A stretch of DNA of 24,118 nucleotides from positions 1-24,118 of the forward strand of contig CARQVR010000050.1 of NCBI GenBank assembly GCA_949051815.1, written 5' to 3'. Every line of letters begins with the position of its first letter. Within the stretch, counting starts at the first letter, position 1. Under the pieces are notes generated by a model that worked only from the letters and a program-made list of their open reading frames with translations, ran no database searches and had not been told where the DNA came from. Origin of the DNA: an uncultured Lachnospiraceae bacterium. Its GTDB lineage: Bacteria; Bacillota; Clostridia; Lachnospirales; Lachnospiraceae. Positions 14,674 to 22,250 of the stretch are shown piece after piece. Both the position numbers and the translations under genes were made by a program.

Positions 14674-16053
14674 TTATTGTAATTCGGATGAACGGTTGCT
14701 CTCAATCTTCACATGAATGCCATCATGCACCAGTTTGCGGAAGAAATGGCGCTCCACGTCGCTCTCCACGATACTGCTGGCGAAGTTGATGGTCAGAATA
14801 TCTTCGAAGCTGATGATGGCGCAGTTGGTGCGGGAGGAAAAGGGCTGCCCCATGTAGATATCGAAACGGTCGATATAGGGCTTCATATCCGCAGGCACCG
14901 GAAGCGCGCCCATGTTGGTAAGTCCGGCGGAGGAATTTTTATCCTGCACCCGGGTGTAGAAGGTGCGCACCACCAGATCCTTTATGAAAAGCGGTACGAC
15001 GCGGATCAGGAAGTTGTGCTTGGTGGCGGCGTTGGTGGTGATATCGCCGCACAGGAATTTTTCATTTATATAATAACGCATGAAATTGTGTACTTCGGTC
15101 ACGATCTCCTCGAAGCTGTATTCGCCCAGACGGGGATCGATGGAGGGATATACCATGGTGATAAAATTGCGCAGGGTCTTAGAAGGAAAGAAACGGCGCA
15201 GATTTACGGGCATGGCAATCCGGACGGGTTTGCAGGTCAGATGAAATTCCTGCTGCTGCTTCTGGAGCAGGGCGTAGAGCAGTACGGCGTTTAAGTATTC
15301 CGTGATGGTGGCGCCGTATTTTTTGGCTACTGCCATGACTTCCCTGACGGACAAAGTCCCGTTTATAATGTTCAGTGTGTAGAACGGCTCCTTGGTACCG
15401 CGGACACGGTAGGTTTTTTCCGCCGGACGCGGCGGTTTGACCTTCGCCGTCGCATAGCGCATGTAGGAGTCTTCCAGCTCGCCTGGATCAGGCTCCTCAT
15501 CCAGACTTAACACAAAACCGGAGGGGGTGATCTTATGACCCAGAAGCCCCAGATATACGGCTGTCAGCGTCTGCAAAAGGCTCATGCCGCCGGTACCGTC
15601 GCCGAGACAGTGGTGCGCTTCCAGGGAGATACGGCAATCGTAGTAGTATATTCTGATAAGATAACGATTGTTACTTCTAAAATGCATGGGCATACAGGGG
15701 TTTTTGATATCCTCCTGCACGAAGGGGCCGGGCCTGTTATTCGGTTCCAGATAACGCCAGAACAGCCCCTTTCGGATCGCCACTTTGTAGGTGGGGAAGC
15801 GGGGCAGTGTAAGCTCCAGCGCCTGCTGTAAAAGCGCCGGATCTACCGTTTCTTTTAATTTCACGCTGAGGCGGTAGACTGAGGAAAAATCCCGCCTTTG
15901 GAGCGTGGGATAGACGGTGGCGGACAGATCCAGCTTATACCAGACGTCTTTTTTGCCCCGGAGACCGGTTTTATTCACTTGTTTTTTTGTATGTTGTCTG
16001 CGCATGGAATAAGTATACCACAAATTCCCCTGTTTATGGTAAAATTGTTGCAT
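14674..16053 (-). CDS. Condensation/acyltransferase-fold protein (alcohol acetyltransferase-like)
   Basis: Up to 459 residues, without clear signal peptide or membrane segment. It carries the acyltransferase signature HHCLGDG (His147, His148, Asp152, Gly153 from the longest start) of the NRPS condensation / wax-ester synthase / alcohol acetyltransferase superfamily (COG4908-like). Recognisable surroundings are VWYKLDLSATVYP near the N-terminus, IAMPVNLRRFFPSKTLRNF and a late SFEDILTINFASSIVESDVERHFF. These enzymes transfer an acyl group to an alcohol or amine; the substrate is unknown. The start is uncertain: ATG 16053 has no good ribosome site, and ATG 16005 sits only 7 bases from a TATACT -10-like sequence. 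The real start may be a later one just before the conserved block at residue 35. Paired with the membrane protein downstream. Confidence 0.75.
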   Translation of the reverse strand: MQQFYHKQGNLWYTYSMRRQHTKKQVNKTGLRGKKDVWYKLDLSATVYPTLQRRDFSSVYRLSVKLKETVDPALLQQALELTLPRFPTYKVAIRKGLFWRYLEPNNRPGPFVQEDIKNPCMPMHFRSNNRYLIRIYYYDCRISLEAHHCLGDGTGGMSLLQTLTAVYLGLLGHKITPSGFVLSLDEEPDPGELEDSYMRYATAKVKPPRPAEKTYRVRGTKEPFYTLNIINGTLSVREVMAVAKKYGATITEYLNAVLLYALLQKQQQEFHLTCKPVRIAMPVNLRRFFPSKTLRNFITMVYPSIDPRLGEYSFEEIVTEVHNFMRYYINEKFLCGDITTNAATKHNFLIRVVPLFIKDLVVRTFYTRVQDKNSSAGLTNMGALPVPADMKPYIDRFDIYMGQPFSSRTNCAIISFEDILTINFASSIVESDVERHFFRKLVHDGIHVKIESNRSSELQ

Positions 16054-16120
16054 ATCAGGGAACGCGCAGGGCAGGTTGCCGGCCCAGCCCGTTTTGTATG
16101 CGGGACGGACAATGCGCCGG

Positions 16121-16172
16121 AAACCGCAGGAGAAGGGAAACCGCAGGAGAAGGAAAACCGGAAGAGAAGAGG
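16121..16172 (+). repeat. Three tandem 17-18-bp purine-rich repeats
   Basis: AAACCGCAGGAGAAGGG, AAACCGCAGGAGAAGGA and AAACCGGAAGAGAAGAGG stand head to tail in the leader of the hydrolase gene, each with a Shine-Dalgarno-like GGAGAAGG core, 33-84 bases before its ATG. Confidence 0.85.
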
Positions 16173-16204
16173 AAACGAAAGAGAAACAGAGAATGGAGGA
16201 AATA

Positions 16205-17131
16205 ATGGGAAAGGCAGATAAAACGGATAAAAGAAACGCCAGTCTGATGAATCTGATTAAGCGGATGCACGGTGTGGTGGAGAACGTGGATATTGAGAAG
16301 CACCGGCAGTCGCAGGATCATTTCGGCGCCCTTCTGGGGAGCAGCAGGGATGTGATTGTGGAGGATGTGGAGATTGCCGCGCGTGGGGAAAGCGGCAGCC
16401 CGATTCATGGGGAGTGGATTTATGTAAACCGTGCGCATATGAAAAAATATATCATTCTGTACTGTCATGGAGGCGGCTATTCCACGGGCAGCAGCCTTTA
16501 TGCCAGAACGCTGACGACGAAGCTGGCGGCCTCCACATCCATGGATGTGCTCAGTTTTGACTACAGGCTTGCCCCCGAAAATCCCTATCCGGCGGCCACG
16601 CAGGACGCCATGCAGATATGGGATTATCTGATGCTTTTAGGGTACGGCGCGAGGGATGTGATTCTGGCGGGGGACTCTGCGGGCGGAAATCTGGCGCTTT
16701 CCCTCTGCCTGCAATTGAAAGAGCAGGAGCGGCTTATGCCAAGAGGTCTTGTGCTGATGTCGCCGTGGACGGATCTGACGGCTTCGGGCAGGTCCCATGT
16801 GACTAAGGCGGAGATCGATCCTGTGTTAAACGCGGGCTATCTGCAGCAGATGATCGAAAACTATGCGGCGGGGCAGGATCTGACCGATCCGCTGATTTCC
16901 CCTTTGTTCGGGGACTATGAAGGGTTTCCGCCCGTTTATATTCAGGTGGGGACCAATGAAATCCTGCACGACGACGCGGCGCTTCTCTATAAAAAGCTGC
17001 TGAAAGACAATGTCAGTGTGAAAATGGATGTGTTTAAGGGGATGTGGCATGTGTTCCAGATGTCGCCCTTTAAGACCGCTTATGAAGCCATGGATAAGAA
17101 CGCGGAGTTTATTTACGATATTTGTCGATGA
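16205..17131 (+). CDS. Alpha/beta hydrolase, HSL-type carboxylesterase
   Basis: A 308-residue cytoplasmic esterase of the hormone-sensitive-lipase group. Oxyanion-hole motif HGGGYSTGS, a DYRLAPENPYPAA segment, nucleophile elbow GDSAGGN, and a likely Asp/His pair in EILHDDA and GMWHVFQ complete the catalytic set. It should hydrolyse small acyl esters; the natural substrate is unknown. The ATG at 16205 has TGGAGG six bases ahead, whereas a longer in-frame start at 16076 would translate the purine-rich repeats and is unlikely. The gene is divergent from the acyltransferase-fold gene, so one enzyme may make and the other break or modify the same kind of acyl ester (inference from position). Confidence 0.88.
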   Translation: MGKADKTDKRNASLMNLIKRMHGVVENVDIEKHRQSQDHFGALLGSSRDVIVEDVEIAARGESGSPIHGEWIYVNRAHMKKYIILYCHGGGYSTGSSLYARTLTTKLAASTSMDVLSFDYRLAPENPYPAATQDAMQIWDYLMLLGYGARDVILAGDSAGGNLALSLCLQLKEQERLMPRGLVLMSPWTDLTASGRSHVTKAEIDPVLNAGYLQQMIENYAAGQDLTDPLISPLFGDYEGFPPVYIQVGTNEILHDDAALLYKKLLKDNVSVKMDVFKGMWHVFQMSPFKTAYEAMDKNAEFIYDICR

Positions 17132-17214
17132 GGCATGGACTCTGAATATTTGAAAATAAAAAAAGGATTTCGGCGGTTTGGGGCGAATATTAGAGGTATA
17201 GAGAGGTTACAGCC

Positions 17215-18219
17215 ATGAATATACGGGAAAGTTTGGAACAGTGGGAGAAGGAATATCTGAGTCCCTACGCCATGCTCAGCATGAATTCCCAGGGAAGGCT
17301 TAAGGAGGAAGAACAGTGCGATATCCGCCCTGTGTTTCAAAGGGACAGGGACCGGATCATACATAGCAAGTCCTTCCGCCGCCTGAAAGATAAGACGCAG
17401 GTGTTTCTGACGCCTGAGGGAGATCACTACAGGACAAGGCTCACGCACACGCTGGAGGTAAGCCAGACGGCGCGTACCATTGCCAAGGCGCTTAAGCTGA
17501 ATGAAGATCTGGTGGAGGCCATTGCCCTCGGACACGATCTGGGGCATACGCCCTTTGGTCATGCGGGAGAGCGGGCGCTGGAGCGGGTGTGTCCTTACGG
17601 CTTTAAGCACAATGAGCAGAGTGTGCGAACCGTGGATCTTCTGGAGAAGGATGGCAAAGGCATTAATCTGACGATAGAGGTGCGGGACGGCATTCAGAAC
17701 CATCAGACGGCGAGTATGCCGCAGACGCTGGAGGGACGGATCGTCCGGCTTGCGGACAAGATTGCCTATATTCATCATGATATGGATGATGCGGTGCGTG
17801 CCGGGATATTGAAGGAGGCGGATGTGCCGAAAGAGATCGGGAGCGTGATCGGCTATAGCTGCGGGCAGCGTCTGGACTTCTTTATCCATAATATTGTGAC
17901 CAACAGCCGCGGGCGGGACGACATCTGCATGTCGCCGGAAGTGGCGGAGGCCATGACGAAGATGCGTGAATTTATGTTCCGGCAGGTCTACAGAAACCCC
18001 TTAGCCAAGAGCGAGGAGGGGAAGGCGGAAAACCTGATAATCACGCTTTACGAGCATTATCTGGTGCATACGGAGCAGCTTCCCGACTTCCTGTTCAGGC
18101 TTCTGGACGCGGGGGAGCCGCTTGAGAAGATCGTATGCGATTATATCAGCTCCATGACGGACCGTTTCGCCATTGCGCAGTACGAGAGACTGTATATTCC
18201 GAAGACATGGCATGGCTAG
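17215..18219 (+). CDS. dgt: dGTP triphosphohydrolase-like HD protein
   Basis: A 334-residue HD-superfamily protein of the short dGTPase-like class. It would remove triphosphate from dNTPs and so adjust nucleotide pools. Motifs are KSFRRLKDKTQVF, TRLTHTLEVSQ (His78), the HD pair in GHDLGHTPFGHAGE (His107, Asp108) and a later Asp in RLADKIAYIHHDMDDA. The ATG at 17215 follows GAGAGGTTACAGCC. It is the first gene of the dgt-dnaG-rpoD-trmK block common in Clostridia. Its stop codon is embedded in a 16-base sequence identical to the left end of structured repeat copy A. Confidence 0.93.
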   Translation: MNIRESLEQWEKEYLSPYAMLSMNSQGRLKEEEQCDIRPVFQRDRDRIIHSKSFRRLKDKTQVFLTPEGDHYRTRLTHTLEVSQTARTIAKALKLNEDLVEAIALGHDLGHTPFGHAGERALERVCPYGFKHNEQSVRTVDLLEKDGKGINLTIEVRDGIQNHQTASMPQTLEGRIVRLADKIAYIHHDMDDAVRAGILKEADVPKEIGSVIGYSCGQRLDFFIHNIVTNSRGRDDICMSPEVAEAMTKMREFMFRQVYRNPLAKSEEGKAENLIITLYEHYLVHTEQLPDFLFRLLDAGEPLEKIVCDYISSMTDRFAIAQYERLYIPKTWHG

Positions 18220-18284
18220 AGTGAAAAGGCATTTATTTGGGAAGGAAAGAGTGACAGTTCGGGAGAGGAAGGTCGCGAGATAAC

Positions 18285-20054
18285 ATGCGTTATCCGGAGG
18301 AACTGATCGAGGAGATCAGAGCGAAAAACGATATCGTCGAAGTGATTTCGGGCTATGTGCGTATGCAGAAGAAGGGGAGCAGCTATTTCGGGCTTTGTCC
18401 GTTCCACAATGAGAAATCTCCTTCTTTCTCTGTCTCGCCGGTCAAGCAGATGTACTACTGCTTCGGCTGCGGGGCGGGCGGCAACGTGATCACGTTTTTG
18501 ATGAACTATGAGAACGCCACTTTTCAGGAGGCGCTTAAGACGCTGGCTGACCGTGCGGGCGTAGCCCTGCCGGAGGCGGAGTACAGCGAGGAAACGCGCC
18601 GCAGGGAGAGCAGGCGTATAAAACTGCTGGAAGTCAACAAACAGGCGGCGAAATACTATTATTATCTGCTGCGATCCCCCAAGGGACAGACAGGGTACCG
18701 CTATCTGGCGCGCAGGGAGCTTACGGACGATACCATGAAAAAGTTCGGGCTGGGGTATGCGGACGGCGCAGGCTCCGACCTGACGGCTTATCTGCGGTCG
18801 AAGGGGTATGCGGACGACCTGATTACGGAGGCCGGACTGACCGGCTTCGACGAGAAACGGGGCGTTCACGATAAATTCTGGAACCGGGTGATGTTTCCGA
18901 TTCAGGACGGCAATCACCGGGTGATCGGCTTCGGCGGCCGCGTGATGGGGGACGCCAAACCCAAGTACTTAAACTCACCGGAGACGGCGATTTTTGACAA
19001 AAGCAGGAATCTCTACGGCCTGAATTTCGCCAGAACGGCGAGGACGGGAAACCTGATTTTGTGCGAGGGCTATATGGATGTGATCGCCCTGCATCAGGCC
19101 GGATTCGGACAGGCTGTGGCTTCCCTTGGAACGGCTTTCACTGCGGGACAGGCAAGTCTGGTCAAACGCTTTGGCGAGGAGGTGCTGCTTGCTTATGACA
19201 GCGACGGCGCGGGCACGAACGCAGCGCTTCGGGCGCTTGGCATCCTGAAAGAGGCGGGGCTTCGGGGACGGGTGATTGACATGACGCCCTACAAGGACCC
19301 CGATGAATTTATTAAGAATCTGGGCGAGGAGGCTTTCCGTGAGCGGATCGAACAGGCCCAGAACGGCTTTTTCTTTGAGCTTAAGGTGCTGGAGCGGGAC
19401 TATCACATGGAGGATCCGGAGTCAAAGACCGCTTTTCACAGAGAGATTGCAAAGAAGCTCTGCGGTTTCGAGGAAGAGGTGGAGCGGGAAAACTATATTG
19501 CGTCGGTGGCGGAGCGGTATCATATCGGGTATGAGAATCTGCGGAAGCTGGTGAACAGCTATGCGGCGCGCACGGGGCTGGTGAAACCGGTAGAGCGGCC
19601 AAGGCCCACCACGGCGGGGAAGCCTTCCCCGGAGGACCATATCAGAAAATCCCAGCGCATTCTGCTGACATGGCTTTCGGAGGAGCCGGAGATCTACCCG
19701 AAGATCAAAGCCTATATTTCCGCAGCTGATTTTACGCAGGAGCTTTACCGGCAGGTGGCGGACAAGCTGTTTGCGGGACTGGAGCAGGGCTCTTTTTCGC
19801 CGGCGTCCGTTGTCAGCGCTTTTGAGGAGGAGGAAGAGCAGCGGGAGGTGGCGGCGATTTTCAACACCAAGCTGGAGCGGCTGAACACAAAACAGGAGAG
19901 AGAGAAGGCGCTTCATGATGTGGTGGTGGCCGTGAAGGATAATAGTTTTCATTTCTATTCGGCCAGAATGGGTGCGGATATGGAGGCCTTAAATCAGGTC
20001 ATATCGGGCAAAAAGGCGTTGGAGGAGCTTAGGAAAGCGCATATTTCCCTGTGA
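18285..20054 (+). CDS. dnaG: DNA primase
   Basis: A 589-residue primase that makes RNA primers for DNA replication. The N-terminal CHC2 zinc finger uses Cys38, His41, Cys59 and Cys62 (CPFHNEK, YYCFGCG). The catalytic core includes VIGFGGRVMGDAKPKYLNS and a TOPRIM domain with Glu261 (LCEGYMDVI) and Asp305/Asp307 (AYDSDGAG). The C-terminal 150 residues should be the helicase-binding domain. GGGAGAGGAAGG precedes the ATG at 18285. It follows dgt by 65 bases and precedes rpoD, the classic macromolecular-synthesis arrangement. Confidence 0.98.
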   Translation: MRYPEELIEEIRAKNDIVEVISGYVRMQKKGSSYFGLCPFHNEKSPSFSVSPVKQMYYCFGCGAGGNVITFLMNYENATFQEALKTLADRAGVALPEAEYSEETRRRESRRIKLLEVNKQAAKYYYYLLRSPKGQTGYRYLARRELTDDTMKKFGLGYADGAGSDLTAYLRSKGYADDLITEAGLTGFDEKRGVHDKFWNRVMFPIQDGNHRVIGFGGRVMGDAKPKYLNSPETAIFDKSRNLYGLNFARTARTGNLILCEGYMDVIALHQAGFGQAVASLGTAFTAGQASLVKRFGEEVLLAYDSDGAGTNAALRALGILKEAGLRGRVIDMTPYKDPDEFIKNLGEEAFRERIEQAQNGFFFELKVLERDYHMEDPESKTAFHREIAKKLCGFEEEVERENYIASVAERYHIGYENLRKLVNSYAARTGLVKPVERPRPTTAGKPSPEDHIRKSQRILLTWLSEEPEIYPKIKAYISAADFTQELYRQVADKLFAGLEQGSFSPASVVSAFEEEEEQREVAAIFNTKLERLNTKQEREKALHDVVVAVKDNSFHFYSARMGADMEALNQVISGKKALEELRKAHISL

Positions 20055-20128
20055 TCAGGGTAAGCTAATCGAAAAAAGGTACGTTTACAATCGGACAGAG
20101 GTTAAACATAGGAAGGATGGAGCAATTC

Positions 20129-21241
20129 ATGGATGAAAATGTACAGGCAAAGTTTGAGGAGCGTTTAAAAGAGCTTCTGGCTGTTGCAAAGAAGAAGAAA
20201 AATGTTCTGGAGTATCAGGAGATCAATGACTTCTTTCATGATCTGACGCTGGAGGAGGAGCAGTTTGACAAAATCTTAGAGACGCTGGAGCAGAACAATG
20301 TGGATGTGCTGCGCATCACTGAGGAGGATGACGTGGATGATGAGGAGATCATCCTGACGGAAGAGGACGAAGTGGATGTGGAGGACATTGATCTCTCCGT
20401 ACCCGACGGTATCAGCATTGAAGATCCGGTCAGAATGTACCTGAAAGAAATCGGCAAGGTGCCGCTTCTTTCCGCGGAGGAGGAGATCGAGCTGGCGAAG
20501 AAAATGGAAATGGGCGATTTAGAGGCGAAACAGCGTCTGGCGGAGGCCAATCTGCGTCTGGTGGTCAGCATTGCGAAGCGCTATGTGGGGCGTGGTATGC
20601 TCTTTCTCGACCTGATTCAGGAGGGGAATCTTGGTCTGATTAAGGCCGTGGAAAAGTTCGACTATCGAAAGGGATATAAGTTTTCAACCTATGCGACATG
20701 GTGGATCAGACAGGCCATCACGAGAGCTATTGCGGACCAGGCCAGAACCATCCGCATTCCCGTGCATATGGTGGAAACTATCAATAAACTCATACGGGTG
20801 AGCAGACAGCTCTTGCAGGAGCTTGGGCGGGAGCCTACCCCGGAGGAGATCGCGGAGCAGATGAATATGCCGGTGGAGCGGGTGAGGGAAATCTTAAAGA
20901 TATCTCAGGAGCCGGTATCGCTGGAGACTCCCATCGGCGAAGAGGAGGACAGCCATCTGGGAGATTTTATTCAGGATGACAATGTGCCTGTCCCTGCTGA
21001 CGCGGCGGCGTTTACGCTGTTGAAGGAGCAGCTTGTGGAGGTTCTTGGGACCCTCACGGAGAGAGAGCAGAAGGTACTGCGTCTTCGTTTCGGGCTGGAT
21101 GACGGCAGAGCGAGGACACTTGAGGAAGTGGGAAAAGAGTTTAACGTGACCCGTGAGCGAATCAGGCAGATCGAGGCAAAGGCGCTCAGAAAGCTACGCC
21201 ACCCCAGCAGAAGCCGGAAACTCAAGGATTATCTGGATTGA
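20129..21241 (+). CDS. rpoD: Primary RNA polymerase sigma factor (SigA/RpoD)
   Basis: A 370-residue sigma-70 of the short Gram-positive form. Region 1.1 (N-terminal about 90 residues) is followed by an acidic stretch, then region 1.2 (DPVRMYLKEIGKVPLL), region 2 with RLVVSIAKRYVGRGMLFLDL and YKFSTYATWWIRQAI, region 3, and region 4 with TLTEREQKVLRLRFGL and VTRERIRQIEAKALRKLRHP. It directs most promoter recognition, including the -10/-35 elements proposed in this window. The second ATG (20129) is preferred: GGATGGAG is suitably placed for it, while for the ATG at 20117 the AGGAAGG site would directly abut the codon. The stop overlaps the start of trmK by one base. Confidence 0.98.
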   Translation: MDENVQAKFEERLKELLAVAKKKKNVLEYQEINDFFHDLTLEEEQFDKILETLEQNNVDVLRITEEDDVDDEEIILTEEDEVDVEDIDLSVPDGISIEDPVRMYLKEIGKVPLLSAEEEIELAKKMEMGDLEAKQRLAEANLRLVVSIAKRYVGRGMLFLDLIQEGNLGLIKAVEKFDYRKGYKFSTYATWWIRQAITRAIADQARTIRIPVHMVETINKLIRVSRQLLQELGREPTPEEIAEQMNMPVERVREILKISQEPVSLETPIGEEEDSHLGDFIQDDNVPVPADAAAFTLLKEQLVEVLGTLTEREQKVLRLRFGLDDGRARTLEEVGKEFNVTRERIRQIEAKALRKLRHPSRSRKLKDYLD

Positions 21242-22032
21242 TGCGGCCGGTGGCTTTGTCCGGGCGGCTGCGTACCGTGGCGGGCATGGTGACGAGAGGA
21301 AACCGGGTCTGCGATGTGGGATGCGACCACGGCTTCGTGCCGATTTATCTCGTAGAGCAGGGCATCAGCCCGAAGGTGCTTGCCATGGATCTGAGGGAGG
21401 GACCTCTGGGGGCGGCCAGAGAGCATGTGGCGGCATACGGGCTGGAGGGACAGATTGAAACCAGGCTGTCTGATGGTTTACATAATTACAAAGCGGGCGA
21501 GGCAGATACCCTGATCTGCGCCGGTATGGGCGGTGGTCTGATGATGCGGATTCTGGAGGCCCGGCGGGAAAAGACGGACTCTTTTCAGGAACTGGTTTTG
21601 CAGCCGCAGTCGGAAATCGAGCGGTTCCGGCGGTTTCTTCGGGAAAACGGCTACCGGATTCTCGATGAGGAAATGCTTGCGGAGGACGGGAAGTACTATC
21701 AGGTGATCAGGGCCGCGGGACAGGGTAGCGTGAAGGCGCCATACGACGCGGTTTTGGGAAAAGATGCGGGGGCGGAAGGGGCGCCGTGGGCCGACATGCC
21801 GCATGAGGAGTTATGTAAACTTGAAGACAGATACGGACCGGTACTGCTGAAAAAAAGAACGCCTGTTTTTTTATCTTTTCTGGAACGGGAGGCCGCTGTC
21901 TATGAGAATATACTTGTACGTTTGCGGGATCAGGGGCTGACGGAGGAAAAGAGAAGAGCCAGATACGCGGAGGTGGAGGCGCTTTTGCAGGACAATCATC
22001 GTGCGGGAACCCTGACGAGACAGTTTACATAA
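21241..22032 (+). CDS. trmK: tRNA (adenine(22)-N(1))-methyltransferase
   Basis: A 263-residue SAM-dependent methyltransferase that makes m1A22 in tRNA of Gram-positive bacteria. SAM-binding motif I is VCDVGCDHGFVPIYL (23-37), followed by AMDLREGPLGAA and the family signature ICAGMGGGLM. A coiled C-terminal region (LEREAAVYENILVRL onward) is typical. Its start forms TGATG with the rpoD stop, so translation is coupled; a TTG three bases earlier is possible. In many Bacillota a Nif3-like gene follows; here a MITE-like insertion and a kinase gene follow instead. Confidence 0.93.
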   Translation: MRPVALSGRLRTVAGMVTRGNRVCDVGCDHGFVPIYLVEQGISPKVLAMDLREGPLGAAREHVAAYGLEGQIETRLSDGLHNYKAGEADTLICAGMGGGLMMRILEARREKTDSFQELVLQPQSEIERFRRFLRENGYRILDEEMLAEDGKYYQVIRAAGQGSVKAPYDAVLGKDAGAEGAPWADMPHEELCKLEDRYGPVLLKKRTPVFLSFLEREAAVYENILVRLRDQGLTEEKRRARYAEVEALLQDNHRAGTLTRQFT

Positions 22033-22091
22033 GATATATTGCGGATAACCGGAAAATCTGCCACAAAGGCAGGTGCAAGAGAGATTCTGGG

Positions 22092-22102
22092 AGTACATAA
22101 TA
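22092..22102. repeat. Left target-site duplication of the MITE-like element
   Basis: AGTACATAATA, identical to 22222-22232 on the other side of the 119-bp element. Confidence 0.78.
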
Positions 22103-22221
22103 TAAGTAATAGCGAAACTCGTTTAAGGCTGTTGATGATTGAAACACTTTTCAAGGGTCTGCTTATAATTATGCTATTTGCACAATAGAAGCCACGATTT
22201 GATGAGTTTCGCGATTACCTA
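22103..22221. mobile_element. MITE-like element with 18-bp terminal inverted repeats
   Basis: The left end TAAGTAATAGCGAAACTC (22103-22120) and the complement of the right end, TAGGTAATCGCGAAACTC (from 22204-22221), match at 16 of 18 positions. The element is 119 bp with no coding capacity, and is bracketed by exact 11-bp direct repeats AGTACATAATA (22092-22102 and 22222-22232), the expected target-site duplication. Removing the element and one repeat restores a plain leader leading into the AGGAGGG ribosome site of the next gene. An 11-bp duplication is of the size made by some IS4-group (IS231-like) transposases; this link is only inference. Inside are TTGAAA (22139-22144) and TATAAT (22164-22169), 19 bp apart. 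Confidence 0.82.
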
Positions 22222-22232
22222 AGTACATAATA
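22222..22232. repeat. Right target-site duplication of the MITE-like element
   Basis: AGTACATAATA, identical to 22092-22102. It directly precedes the AAAAAAGGAGGG ribosome site of the kinase gene. Confidence 0.78.
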
Positions 22233-22250
22233 AAAAAGGAGGGAAAGTCT

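Noticed and set aside
16012..16017. TATACT on the minus strand as promoter of the acyltransferase-fold gene
   Set aside because: Good -10 with TG ahead, but no -35 at proper spacing, and the start of transcription would nearly coincide with ATG 16005; kept only as a reason for doubt about the gene start.
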